Shown here piece after piece: positions 7,795 to 16,828 of a stretch of DNA of 64,000 nucleotides; position 1 is the stretch's first letter, and each line of letters begins with the position of its first letter. The notes beneath the pieces are model-generated. The model did no database searches. It was not told the DNA's origin and was given only the letters and a program-made list of their open reading frames with translations. Position numbers and translations under genes: made by a program. Source of the stretch: Pseudonocardia cypriaca (GTDB lineage Bacteria; Actinomycetota; Actinomycetes; Mycobacteriales; Pseudonocardiaceae); assembly GCF_006717045.1 (NCBI RefSeq), contig NZ_VFPH01000001.1, positions 1,116,001-1,180,000 of the forward strand, given 5' to 3'.

Positions 7795-9372
7795 ATGCGG
7801 ATCGCCGTCGCGGGAGGCGGGCCCGGCGGCCTGTTCTTCGCCACCCTGATCCGGCGGGCCGACCCCTCGGTCGAGGTCACCGTCTTCGAGCGCAACCGCG
7901 CCGACGACACGTTCGGCTTCGGCGTGGTGTTCTCCGACCGGACCCTTGCCGGGATCCACGAGGCCGACCCGGTGCTGCGCCAGGCGCTCACCGAGCACGG
8001 CCGGCACTGGGACGAGATCGAGGTCCGGCTCAAGGGCGAGCGCATCCGCTGCGGCGGCAACGGCATGGCCGCGATCGTGCGGCGGACCCTGCTCGCGCTG
8101 ATGCAGGCCCGCGCCCGCGACGTCGGCGCCGAGCTGCGGTTCGGATGCGAGGTCACGCTCGACGACCTCGCCGGCTACGACCTCGTCGTCGCCGCCGACG
8201 GCACCGGCTCGAAGATCCGCGAACGGCTGGACGCGGACCTGGGCGTCGAGGTGGAGACCGCGACGGCGAAGTTCATCTGGTTCGGCACCGACTACCTGTT
8301 CGACGGGCTGACCTTCGTGCACGAGCGCGGCCCCGACGGGGTCTTCGCGGTGCACGGCTACCCCATCTCGGATGAGGTGTCGACCTTCATCGTGGAGACC
8401 GATGAAGCGTCATGGCGGCGCGCGGGACTGGACGAGTTCGACGTCACCCAGCCGCCGGGCGTCAGCGACATGGTCTCCAAGCGGTACCTGGAGAAGCTGT
8501 TCGCCGACCAGATCGACGGGAAGCGGCTGCTGGTCAACAACTCCCGATGGGGCAACTTCCGCACCCGCCGCACGAAGCGCTGGCACACGCTGCATCCGCG
8601 CCCGGTGGCCCTCCTCGGCGACGCGGTGCACACCGCGCACTTCTCCGTCGGCTCGGGCACCAAGATGGCGATGGAGGACGCGGTGGCGCTCTCCCGTGCC
8701 CTCGCCGCGCATCGGGGCGAGCTCCCGGCCGCGCTGGCGGAGTACGAGGCGGCCGCGCAGCCGTCGGTGCGGAAGATCCAGGACTCGGCGCGGCCCAGCC
8801 TGGCCTGGTGGGAGCACTTCGGGCGCTACCACGACGCGTTCGAGCCCTGGCAGTTCGCCTACCACTTCCTCTCGCGTTCGATCACGGACGCGCGGCTCGC
8901 CCGGCGCGACCCGGACTTCGTCGCCGCCGGCCACCGCGGCTGGGTCTCCGCGCACGGGGCGGAGCCCCTCGACACGCCGTTCGAGCGCGGCGGCTGGTCC
9001 ACCCCGGGCAGGCTGGTGAGCCTGTCGAGCGCCGACGGGGTGCCCACCGCGGTGGCAGGCGGCCTCCCGCTCACGACCCGGCCGCAAGCCGGGCCGTGGG
9101 GCGCACTCGTCGCCGCCCCCGATACCGAGGACGGGCTGCCACGCGTGTTCGCGCGGCTCGGCGAGCTCGCCGAGCTCGGCGCACGGGTTCCGGTGCTGGT
9201 CGCCGTGCACGGCGGCACGCCGCTGACCCGCACGCTGGTGTGCGAGCAGGCCCGCATGCACGACCGGCTGCCCGCCCTGCTCGTCGACGCCGGTGACCGG
9301 GAGGGCCTGCCCGACCGCGCGCTGACCGCGGTGCTGTCGGGCCGTGCCGACCTCGTGGGGGTTCCCGCATGA
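7795..9372 (+). CDS. sdgC: FAD-dependent salicylyl-CoA 5-hydroxylase
   Basis: 525 residues. The N-terminal class A flavin monooxygenase part (1-390) has GGGPGG at 7-12, the DG motif AADGTGSKIR at 133-142 and the GD motif LLGDAVHTAHF at 273-283. It resembles the hydroxylase half of the anthraniloyl-CoA and salicylyl-CoA monooxygenase family. A further 130 residues (about 395-525) look like a shortened old-yellow-enzyme-type tail, where some relatives carry a complete reductase domain. Context (two aryl-activating enzymes downstream, gentisate dioxygenase upstream) supports hydroxylation of salicylyl-CoA to gentisyl-CoA. The stop overlaps the next gene by ATGA. Assignment rests on context plus family recognition. 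Confidence 0.82.
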   Translation: MRIAVAGGGPGGLFFATLIRRADPSVEVTVFERNRADDTFGFGVVFSDRTLAGIHEADPVLRQALTEHGRHWDEIEVRLKGERIRCGGNGMAAIVRRTLLALMQARARDVGAELRFGCEVTLDDLAGYDLVVAADGTGSKIRERLDADLGVEVETATAKFIWFGTDYLFDGLTFVHERGPDGVFAVHGYPISDEVSTFIVETDEASWRRAGLDEFDVTQPPGVSDMVSKRYLEKLFADQIDGKRLLVNNSRWGNFRTRRTKRWHTLHPRPVALLGDAVHTAHFSVGSGTKMAMEDAVALSRALAAHRGELPAALAEYEAAAQPSVRKIQDSARPSLAWWEHFGRYHDAFEPWQFAYHFLSRSITDARLARRDPDFVAAGHRGWVSAHGAEPLDTPFERGGWSTPGRLVSLSSADGVPTAVAGGLPLTTRPQAGPWGALVAAPDTEDGLPRVFARLGELAELGARVPVLVAVHGGTPLTRTLVCEQARMHDRLPALLVDAGDREGLPDRALTAVLSGRADLVGVPA

Positions 9373-11444
9373 CCAGCACGGTGCCGCCGACCGGCACAGG
9401 GGGACTCGACGCGCTGTTCGCGCCGAAGGGGATCGCCGTCGTGGGCGCCTCCCGCAACCCCGCCAAACTGGGCGCCGCCCTGGCCCGGTCCCTCGCCGGC
9501 TTCGCGGGAAGGGGTGGCCACCTCGCCCTGGTCAACGGCCGGGACGAGGCCATGCACCCGTCGGTGCGAGCCGCGGCCGACGCCGGCCCCGTCGACCTGG
9601 CGATGGTCTGCGTCCCGGCCGCCGCCTGCGCCGGGGTGCTGGCCGAGGCGGCCGACGCAGGCGCCCGCGCCGCGGTCGTGTGCGGGGGCGGGTTCGCCGA
9701 GGCAGGCGGCCCGGGTGTGCGCTACCAGGAGGAGCTCGCGGCCGTCGTCGCCGGCACCGGGCTCCGCCTGCTCGGCCCGAACACCAGCGGCTTCCTGGCC
9801 CCGCGCTCCGGGGTCACGGCGAGCTTCGTCCCCGGCGCCGCGCAGGTCCGGCCCGGCCGCATCGCCGTCGTCGCGGCCAGCGGCGGGGTCAACCACGCCA
9901 TGGCCTTCCTGCTCACCGAGGCCGGGCACGGCGTCAGCCTCGCGGTGGGGCTGGGCAACGCCGTCGACGTCTCAGCCCCGGACGTCCTCGACCACCTCGC
10001 CGAGGACCCGGAGACCGCTGCGGTCGCGCTCCACCTGGAGTCCGTGGCCGACGGGCCCCGGCTCGTCGACGCCGTGCGCAGGCTGTCCGCTCGACGCCCC
10101 GTCGTCGCCCTCGTCGTCGGGCGCCACGACATCGGCGCCTTCGCCGCCTCGCACACCGGTGCCCTGGCCACCTCCTGGCGCACCACCCGCGCTGCCCTGG
10201 CCCAGGCCGGAGCGGTGCTCGTGGACGACGAACGCGAGCTGGTCGACGCCGTCGGGGCGCTCGCGGTCGCCCGGGCCCGGCCCGGCCGCGACCCGGGCGT
10301 CGGCGTGGTCACCGCGCAGGCCGGGCCGGGGCTGCTGCTGCTCGACGACCTGAGCGGCAGGGGAGCGCGCGTACCCGGGCTCGCCCGCTCCACGCAGGAG
10401 ACGCTGGCGACCCTGCTGCCGCCGCTGACCTACCAGCGCAACCCGGTGGACACCGGCCGGCCCGGCCCCGAGCTGGGGCAGGTCTTCCGGGCCGTGGCCG
10501 AGGATCCCCGGGTCGACGTGGTCGCCGGGTACGCACTGCACGAGCCCGACGCCGTCGACCTGGTGGCGGCCGTGCGAGATGGGCGGGTCCCGGACGTGCC
10601 GCTCGTCCTCGGCGTCGGGGGCACCGGCGACGAGGTCGTGCAGGCCCGCCGGGACCTCCTCGACGCGGGCGTCGCGGTGGCCACCGAACCGCGCGGGGTC
10701 GGGGCCGGGATCGGGGCGCTGCTGGCCGACGCCCGGGTCCGGGCCCGGCGGCCGGGGGCCGTCGGGCCGCAGCAGGTGCCGACCGGGATCCGCGGCGCCC
10801 ACGACGAGCACCGGGCGAAGGGGCTGCTCGACCGGCTGGGCATCCGTACGACCCCTCGCCGCGCCTGCGGGTCCCGCGCGGAGGCGCACGCCGCCCTGGC
10901 CGAGCTCGGCGGGCCCGTCGCCGTCAAGATCCTCGACGCCACGGTGCTGCACAAGACCGAGGTCGGCGGCGTCCACCTCGGGATCGGCGGCCCGGCTGAG
11001 CTCGACACGGCCCTGGATCGGCTCGACGCGATCGGCGCGGCCCGCTACCTCGTCGAACGGATGGCGCCCCCCGGTGTCGATCTGGTGCTCGGGGCGCGCC
11101 GCGACCCGGTGTTCGGGCCGATCCTGCTGCTCGGCCTCGGCGGCACCACCGCGGAGGCCCTCGCCGACGTCGCGATCCGGCTCGCCCCGCTCGCCCCGGA
11201 CGAGGCCGCTGAGATGCCCGCCGAGCTGGCCGGGCACGCGCTGCTCGACGGCTGGCGCGGCGGGCCCGTCCTCGACACCGCCGAGCTCGGGCGCGTCACC
11301 GCGGCGCTCGGCGACCTGCTCGTCGCCAACCCCGGCCTCGACGAGATCGAGGTCAACCCGCTCCGACTCACCCCCGACGGCCTGGTCGCGCTCGACGCGG
11401 TCGTCATGGCAAGGGAGGCCGCCGATGCCCACCCCCATCGCTGA
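9369..11444 (+). CDS. sdgB: acyl-CoA synthetase, ADP-forming type (salicylyl-CoA synthetase)
   Basis: 691 residues in the ADP-forming acetyl-CoA synthetase architecture: a CoA-binding Rossmann domain (about 12-145, GIAVVGASRNP at 21-31), succinyl-CoA ligase-like domains (about 155-440) with SHTGALA holding the likely phosphohistidine His262, and a C-terminal ATP-grasp domain (about 475-685, AVKILDATVLHKTEVGG). In Streptomyces sp. WA46 the step from salicylyl-AMP to salicylyl-CoA is assigned to SdgB; that this fold is the same protein is my inference from order and context. Retention of the His suggests the phosphoryl relay may still operate. It overlaps sdgC by 4 bp and the AMP ligase gene by 20 bp. 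Confidence 0.75.
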   Translation: MTSTVPPTGTGGLDALFAPKGIAVVGASRNPAKLGAALARSLAGFAGRGGHLALVNGRDEAMHPSVRAAADAGPVDLAMVCVPAAACAGVLAEAADAGARAAVVCGGGFAEAGGPGVRYQEELAAVVAGTGLRLLGPNTSGFLAPRSGVTASFVPGAAQVRPGRIAVVAASGGVNHAMAFLLTEAGHGVSLAVGLGNAVDVSAPDVLDHLAEDPETAAVALHLESVADGPRLVDAVRRLSARRPVVALVVGRHDIGAFAASHTGALATSWRTTRAALAQAGAVLVDDERELVDAVGALAVARARPGRDPGVGVVTAQAGPGLLLLDDLSGRGARVPGLARSTQETLATLLPPLTYQRNPVDTGRPGPELGQVFRAVAEDPRVDVVAGYALHEPDAVDLVAAVRDGRVPDVPLVLGVGGTGDEVVQARRDLLDAGVAVATEPRGVGAGIGALLADARVRARRPGAVGPQQVPTGIRGAHDEHRAKGLLDRLGIRTTPRRACGSRAEAHAALAELGGPVAVKILDATVLHKTEVGGVHLGIGGPAELDTALDRLDAIGAARYLVERMAPPGVDLVLGARRDPVFGPILLLGLGGTTAEALADVAIRLAPLAPDEAAEMPAELAGHALLDGWRGGPVLDTAELGRVTAALGDLLVANPGLDEIEVNPLRLTPDGLVALDAVVMAREAADAHPHR

Positions 11445-13119
11445 CCACACCGTGCCCTGGCCCGACCACGCGGTCCGGGAGTACGTCGCCAAGGGCTACT
11501 GGGCCGGGGTCGCGCTCGGGACGCTGCTGCGCGAGGTCGCCGACCGCCGCCCGGATGTCCCGGCCCTGGTCGACCCCGCGGCCGGCGTCCGGCTGACCCA
11601 CGGTGAGCTCGCGGACCGCGCCGACGCCGCCGCGGCCCGGCTGCTCGACCTCGGCATGAGCCGCGGCGACCGGGTCGTGGTGCAGCTGGGCAACGGGTGG
11701 GAGTTCGTGGTGCTCACCGTCGCCTGCCTGCGTGCCGGGATCGTCCCGGTCATGGCGCTGCCGGCGCACCGCCGCACCGAGCTGGCCCACCTCGCCCGGC
11801 ACGCCGAGGCCACCGCGATCGCCGTGCCGGATCGGATGCGCGAGTTCGACCACCAGGGGCTGGCCCACGAGCTGGCCGACGACGTCCGGGCCGTCACCGG
11901 CGGGCCGTGGCACGTCCTCGTCGCCGGGGACGACCTCGGCCAGGGCAGCGTCGACCTGCGCGCTCTCTGCGGGCCCGGCGAGGACCCGCACGCCGACCGC
12001 GCGCGGTTCGACGCCGCGGCGCCCGGCAGCCGCGACGTCGCGGTCTTCCTGCTGTCCGGCGGCACCACCGGCCTGCCCAAGCTGATCGCCCGCACCCACG
12101 ACGACTACGCCTACAACGCCCGTCGCAGCTCCGAGATGGCCGGCATCGCCGCCGACGCGGTGTACCTGGTGGGCCTGCCCGCCGGGCACAACTTCCCGCT
12201 GGCCTGCCCCGGCATCCTCGGAACGCTCCTGGCGGGGGGCCGGGTCGTGATGCTGCCCTCGCCCGAGCCGGTGCGGGCGTTCGCGACGATCGCGGCCGAG
12301 GGCGTCACGCACACCGCCGTCGTTCCCGCGGTGGCCGCCCGCTGGCTCGACCACGCCGTCGAACACGGCGCGGACCAGGTCGCGTCGCTGCGCGTGCTGC
12401 AGGTCGGCGGCGCGCGCCTGGCCGACGAGCTGGCCCGCAGGGTCCGGCCCGTCCTCGGCTGCACGCTGCAGCAGGTCTTCGGGATGGCCGAGGGGCTGCT
12501 CAACTTCACCCGCCTCGACGACGACGAGGAGGTCGCCTGCACCACGCAGGGCCGCCCGATGTGCCCGGACGACGAGGTCCGCCTCGTCGACGAGCTCGAC
12601 CAGGACGTCCCGGCGGGTGAGCCCGGCTCGCTGCTCACCCGCGGCCCCTACACCCCGCGCGGCTATTACAAGGCGGACGAGCAGAACGCCCGCGCGTTCA
12701 CCGACGACGGCTGGTACCGCTCCGGCGACATCTGCCGCCGCACGCCCGAAGGCAACCTGGTCGTCGAGGGCCGCGACAAGGACATGATCAACCGGGGTGG
12801 CGAGAAGATCTCCGCCGAGGAGGTCGAGAACCTCGTCTACCAGCTGCCGGCCATCGCCCAGGTCGCCGCGGTGGCGATGCCGGACCCGGCGCTGGGGGAG
12901 CGGGTGTGCCTCTACGTCGTGCCCCGCCCGGGCGGCACGGTCACGTTGGAGGAGGTCCGGGAAGCGATGGAGCGGATCGGCGTGGCCCGGTTCAAGCTGC
13001 CCGAGCACCTCGTGCTGGTCGACGAGCTCGCCACCACGAAGGTCGGCAAGATCGACAAAAAGGCGCTGCGCGCCGACATCGCCGAGCGCCTCGGCTCGGC
13101 CGCCGGAGCGCCCGCGTGA
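11425..13119 (+). CDS. sdgA: salicylate-AMP ligase (DhbE/EntE-like)
   Basis: 564 residues, an ANL adenylating enzyme. The P-loop LLSGGTTGLPK is at 209-219, the aryl-acid pocket motif GHNFPLACPG at 254-263, the hinge region GRDKDMINRGGEK follows, and the late lysine lies in KVGKIDKK. Close relatives are stand-alone aryl-acid AMP ligases of siderophore synthesis. The residue equivalent to DhbE Ser240 is Cys261, which is associated with salicylate rather than 2,3-dihydroxybenzoate. No carrier-protein or siderophore genes are near, so the product is probably passed to CoA. ATG 11425 follows AAGGGAGG inside the end of the upstream gene. Confidence 0.85.
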   Translation: MPTPIADHTVPWPDHAVREYVAKGYWAGVALGTLLREVADRRPDVPALVDPAAGVRLTHGELADRADAAAARLLDLGMSRGDRVVVQLGNGWEFVVLTVACLRAGIVPVMALPAHRRTELAHLARHAEATAIAVPDRMREFDHQGLAHELADDVRAVTGGPWHVLVAGDDLGQGSVDLRALCGPGEDPHADRARFDAAAPGSRDVAVFLLSGGTTGLPKLIARTHDDYAYNARRSSEMAGIAADAVYLVGLPAGHNFPLACPGILGTLLAGGRVVMLPSPEPVRAFATIAAEGVTHTAVVPAVAARWLDHAVEHGADQVASLRVLQVGGARLADELARRVRPVLGCTLQQVFGMAEGLLNFTRLDDDEEVACTTQGRPMCPDDEVRLVDELDQDVPAGEPGSLLTRGPYTPRGYYKADEQNARAFTDDGWYRSGDICRRTPEGNLVVEGRDKDMINRGGEKISAEEVENLVYQLPAIAQVAAVAMPDPALGERVCLYVVPRPGGTVTLEEVREAMERIGVARFKLPEHLVLVDELATTKVGKIDKKALRADIAERLGSAAGAPA

Positions 13120-13170
13120 CCTCTCGGAGGCCGACGACGGCGCCGGAGCTGGTGGCGCGGACGGCTCATC

Positions 13171-13188
13171 GAACCGCACATGCGGTTC
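13171..13188. terminator. short palindrome after the sdg operon, possible terminator
   Basis: GAACCGCA-CA-TGCGGTTC is a perfect 8-bp inverted repeat, 51 bases after the ligase stop. It can form a small hairpin. There is no T-tract, so it could instead be an operator for the following membrane-protein gene. Confidence 0.35.
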
Positions 13189-13288
13189 CAGCGAGTCCGG
13201 CCGGGCAGCGATGAGTTCCAGCCCGGTCGCGAGTCTGCTCTGGTACGAGACCGGCACGGCGCCGGTCGGTCCAGCACCGGAGGTCGCC

Positions 13289-13711
13289 ATGTCCGCCATC
13301 ACCGCCACCCGCACCGCCGCCGCCTCCTCCGTCCCCACGGTCGGATCGCTCCTGCGGGACGGAGCCGCCGCCACCGTCGTCGCCGCGGTCGCCACCGCGG
13401 CCGTCGCCGCCGCCGGTTCGGCGGTGGGGATCAGCCTCGACGTCGCGGGTGCGTCGATCCCGGCGTCCGGGTTCGCGACCCTGACCGTCATCTTCTCGGT
13501 CATCGGCCTGCTCATCGCCGTGGGCCTGCGCCGGTTCGCCCGGCACCCGCGCACCACCTGGATCCGCACCACCGTGGCGCTGACCGTGCTCTCCCTGGTG
13601 CCGGACGTGCTCGCCGACGCCGCCACCACCACCAAGGCGCTCTTGATGGTGACGCACCTGGTGGCCGCCGCGATCGTGATCCCGGCGGTCGCCCGCCGGC
13701 TGCGCGCCTGA
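13289..13711 (+). CDS. four-helix membrane protein (DUF6069-like)
   Basis: About 140 residues with a Thr/Ala-rich N-terminus and four hydrophobic segments (about 24-46, 56-78, 92-112, 116-134). The pattern, including a GFATLTVIFSVIGLLIAVGLRR stretch around 58-79 and ending in a short basic tail, resembles the actinobacterial DUF6069 family, whose function is unknown. ATG 13289 follows GGAGG with 5-base spacing; an earlier in-frame ATG at about 13212 would add an uncharacteristic leader. It stands alone between the sdg operon and a convergent regulator gene. No functional link to either is evident. Confidence 0.6.
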   Translation: MSAITATRTAAASSVPTVGSLLRDGAAATVVAAVATAAVAAAGSAVGISLDVAGASIPASGFATLTVIFSVIGLLIAVGLRRFARHPRTTWIRTTVALTVLSLVPDVLADAATTTKALLMVTHLVAAAIVIPAVARRLRA

Positions 13712-13780
13712 CGCCGCTGCGGTCGTGCACGGGCCGACACCTCTTCGTCCGCGAGCTCGCCCGCATCCGCTGACGGGCTG

Positions 13781-16700
13781 CTACCGGCGCCACGCCACGG
13801 GCTCGGTGGGCCGGTACGCGCAAACCCTCCCGGTGTGCACCGCCTCCGCGAGGTGGGCCGCGAGCTCCGGGTGGACGGCGCGGAGCCGGCGGATGCTGTC
13901 GCGGATCCGCGCCGTCACCGTCTGCCGGGCGCGTTCGCGCTCGTCACCCAGCCTGCGGGTGCGCCCGCCGAGCCCGGCGGCGCGGCGCAGCTCGTCGAGC
14001 AGCGCCGCCCGCTCCGCGTCGAGCCGGGCCGCGCGCCGGTCGTCGCCCCGGTCGAGTGCGGCGTCGATCTCGCCGTCGAGCGCGGTGAGACGGCGCAGGT
14101 ACGCCCGCCGCGCAGCGTCGTCGATCATCGGATCGGCGCCGGTGGTGCGGGGACGCCGGGCCTCCGTCCCGTGCAGCAGGTCGACCGCCGGGACGTCGGT
14201 GTGCGGCACGGCGAGCAGGGTGGCGATGTCGCGCAGCCCCTTGGCGTCCGGGACGTGCGCCGTCCGGCCCGCGAACGTCAGGGTCCAGACGTCGTCGTCG
14301 CGGCGGAACTCGGCGGCGGGCCGGTCCCGCTCGCCCGCGCCGAGCGCTGCGAGGGCGTCCTGCGCGCGCTGCGCCCACGGCCGGGCGTGCAGGCGGCGCG
14401 CCGATCGGACGGCCGCGGTGAGGCCCGCGACGGCGTCGTCCCGGCGCCCGGTCGCCACGTCCACCCGGCCGAGCCAGTAGGACACGGGCCCCCACACGGC
14501 CGAGCCGCCCGAGAGCACCGCCCAGCCGTCGCGCACGGGGACGGCGGCCGCGCGGGCCCGCTCGGCCAGCGCCGGGTCGCCGGTCGCGGCGGCGACCTCG
14601 CACAGGTACACGACGTGCATCCACCGGAACCGGCGGTGCACGCCTGCGATCAGCCGCTCCACGTCGTCGAGGCGGCTCAGCGCCCGGTCCGCGTCGCCCG
14701 CCGCAGCGGCCGTCAGCCCCTCGAGCACCGGGTTGAAGGGGTGCCCGGGGACGGCGGTACGGGCGACCTCGAGCGCGGCGTCGTGGTCGCCGCGCAGGGT
14801 GTGCAGGGCCCAGGCCTGGTCGCGCCACATCGGCGCGCTGTCAGCCTCGCCGAAACGCGCGCCGAGGTCGCGAGCGGCGTCGACGAGGTCGGCGGCGCGG
14901 TCGAGGTCGCCGGTCAGGAGGGCGGTGGTGGCCTCCCGCGACGCGACGAGGTAGCGGTGGCGCGGCAGCCGGGTGCGCTCGGTCAGCGCCCGGAACGTGG
15001 CGAAGGCGTCGAACGCCCCGGGGTCGCCGCGCTCCAGCAGCGCGAGGAAGCGCAGGAATGCGGCGAGCCCCTCGAGCTCCCGCGCACCCCGGCCGCGGGC
15101 GAGCGCGGCGAGCTCGTCGAGCAGCTCCAGCCGCTCCGCGGCGGTGCCCGGCTCCCAGCGCCCGTCGTGGCGGGCGAGCAGGCTCCAGCCGAGCGCGTCC
15201 GGGTCGCCGGACGCCCGGGCGACGTCGACGGCCTGCCGGCCGAGCTCCAACGCCCTCGGGTGGTCGACGGCGTGGTGCGTGCGCGCCATGCTCGCCGCGG
15301 CGAGGACCCGCGCCCGCAGCGGCCCGTCCTCCACATCGGGCAGGACGGCGTCGAGCATCGCGATCTCGTCGTGTCCCGGCCCGCCCGGGTCGCCGAGGCG
15401 GTGCACCTGCAGCGCCGCCCGCGCCCGCAGCTCCGGCCGGTCGGCGCCATTCAGGACGCCGAGGGCGGTCTCGCGCGCGCCGGTGATGTCGCCCGCGCGG
15501 TCGAGCTGAGCGGCCAGCTCGAGCCGGACCTCCACCTCGACGTCCCGGCCGGCGGCGGCCGGTTCGGTGGCGAGGAGCGCGAGCGCGTCCCGCAGGTGCC
15601 GCACCGCCTCCTCGGCGGCGAGCCGCGCCGCGGCGTCCCGGGCGGCGGCGACCAGCACCGGCACGACCCGGGCCGGTGGCAGCGCCGGAACCGCCAGCCG
15701 GGCGTGCCGGGCGAGCGTGGCGGCGGACGTCCCGGGTCGTCCGCTCAGCACCCCGACGAGCGCGGCGTGCAGCTCCTGCCGGCACGCCGCGGGCAGCCGC
15801 CCGTAGAGGTGCTCGCGCACGATGTCGTGCACGAAGGCGCACCGCCCGTCGCGGCGCACGACCAGGGAGGCGGCCTCGGCGGCGGCGAGCGCCTCCTCGA
15901 CGGCGGCGGCGTCGAGCTCGGCGACCGGCCGCAGGGCCTCGGGGTCGAACGTGTGGCCGGCGACGGCCGCGGCCTCCAGCGCCGGCACCGCCTGCGGGGC
16001 GGCCGCTGCGAGCACCTCCAGCCGCCGCTCGACGACGTCCCGGACCCCCGCGGTGGGTGGCCCGTCCCGCAGCGCCCCGTCCAGCAGGGCGGTCTGCTCC
16101 ACGAAGAACGGGTTGCCGCCGGTGCGCTGCACGACCCGGGCCACCGCGGCGTGGTCGAGCGCGCGACCGGCCCTTGCGAGCAGCTCCCGGACGCCGTCGT
16201 GGTCCAGCCCGGTGAGCCGCAGCTGCGTCGCCCGCCCCAGCAGCGGCAGCAGGCGCGGCCGGGCGGGGTGCGCTGCCGCCTCCAGCTCGGTGTCGCGGTA
16301 CGTCCCGACCGCGAGCACCGGCTCGAACCACGCGTGCCGGGTCAGGAAGTCGAGCATCTGCAGCGATGCCACGTCGGCGTGGTGCAGGTCCTCCAGCACA
16401 ACGACGATCGGGCGCCGCGCGGCCACGGTGACCAGCACGGTGGTCAGCGCGTCGTGCAGCCGGAACGACGCGTCGCCGCCGGAGTCCGCGGCCGAGTGCT
16501 CCCCGAGCAGCGGGTCGAGGGCGTCGCCCGCGGCGGCGGTCGCGGCCTGCCACTCGGCGGTGTCCGCGATCCGGGCCAGCCGCCGGACCACCTGTACCCA
16601 CGGCCACCGCCCCGGCGTCCCCTCGGTGTCGGTGCACGCCCCGGTGGCCACCAGCGCACCCCGGCGGGACGCGGCCAGGCCGATCTCGGCGGCCAGGGCG

Positions 16701-16819
16701 GACTTGCCGATCCCGGCCTCACCGCTGATCAGCAGCAGGCCGCCGCGCCCCGCCGCGAGCTGGTCGAGCGCGCGCTCCGCCGCGGCGAGGGCGTGCGCCC
16801 GCCCGATCAGCCCGCTCAC
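13781..16819 (-). CDS. large AAA ATPase regulator-like protein
   Basis: 1012 residues. The N-terminal NTPase has Walker A GEAGIGKS at 33-40 and Walker B VVVLEDLHHAD at 139-149, as in LAL/MalT-type STAND ATPases. A long alpha-helical repeat region (about 330-800) follows. The C-terminal 180 residues lack a recognisable LuxR or OmpR HTH; they carry a conserved-looking segment (VWTLTFAGRTAHVPDAKGL, then an Arg-rich helix and a CAYRP motif) seen at the ends of actinobacterial predicted ATPases. It may act through protein contacts or an unrecognised DNA-binding region. Its start lies 9 bp after the MFS gene stop, so it is probably the last gene of the operon beginning at 18654. Confidence 0.75.
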   Translation of the reverse strand: MSGLIGRAHALAAAERALDQLAAGRGGLLLISGEAGIGKSALAAEIGLAASRRGALVATGACTDTEGTPGRWPWVQVVRRLARIADTAEWQAATAAAGDALDPLLGEHSAADSGGDASFRLHDALTTVLVTVAARRPIVVVLEDLHHADVASLQMLDFLTRHAWFEPVLAVGTYRDTELEAAAHPARPRLLPLLGRATQLRLTGLDHDGVRELLARAGRALDHAAVARVVQRTGGNPFFVEQTALLDGALRDGPPTAGVRDVVERRLEVLAAAAPQAVPALEAAAVAGHTFDPEALRPVAELDAAAVEEALAAAEAASLVVRRDGRCAFVHDIVREHLYGRLPAACRQELHAALVGVLSGRPGTSAATLARHARLAVPALPPARVVPVLVAAARDAAARLAAEEAVRHLRDALALLATEPAAAGRDVEVEVRLELAAQLDRAGDITGARETALGVLNGADRPELRARAALQVHRLGDPGGPGHDEIAMLDAVLPDVEDGPLRARVLAAASMARTHHAVDHPRALELGRQAVDVARASGDPDALGWSLLARHDGRWEPGTAAERLELLDELAALARGRGARELEGLAAFLRFLALLERGDPGAFDAFATFRALTERTRLPRHRYLVASREATTALLTGDLDRAADLVDAARDLGARFGEADSAPMWRDQAWALHTLRGDHDAALEVARTAVPGHPFNPVLEGLTAAAAGDADRALSRLDDVERLIAGVHRRFRWMHVVYLCEVAAATGDPALAERARAAAVPVRDGWAVLSGGSAVWGPVSYWLGRVDVATGRRDDAVAGLTAAVRSARRLHARPWAQRAQDALAALGAGERDRPAAEFRRDDDVWTLTFAGRTAHVPDAKGLRDIATLLAVPHTDVPAVDLLHGTEARRPRTTGADPMIDDAARRAYLRRLTALDGEIDAALDRGDDRRAARLDAERAALLDELRRAAGLGGRTRRLGDERERARQTVTARIRDSIRRLRAVHPELAAHLAEAVHTGRVCAYRPTEPVAWRR

Positions 16820-16828
16820 GCGTCCTCC

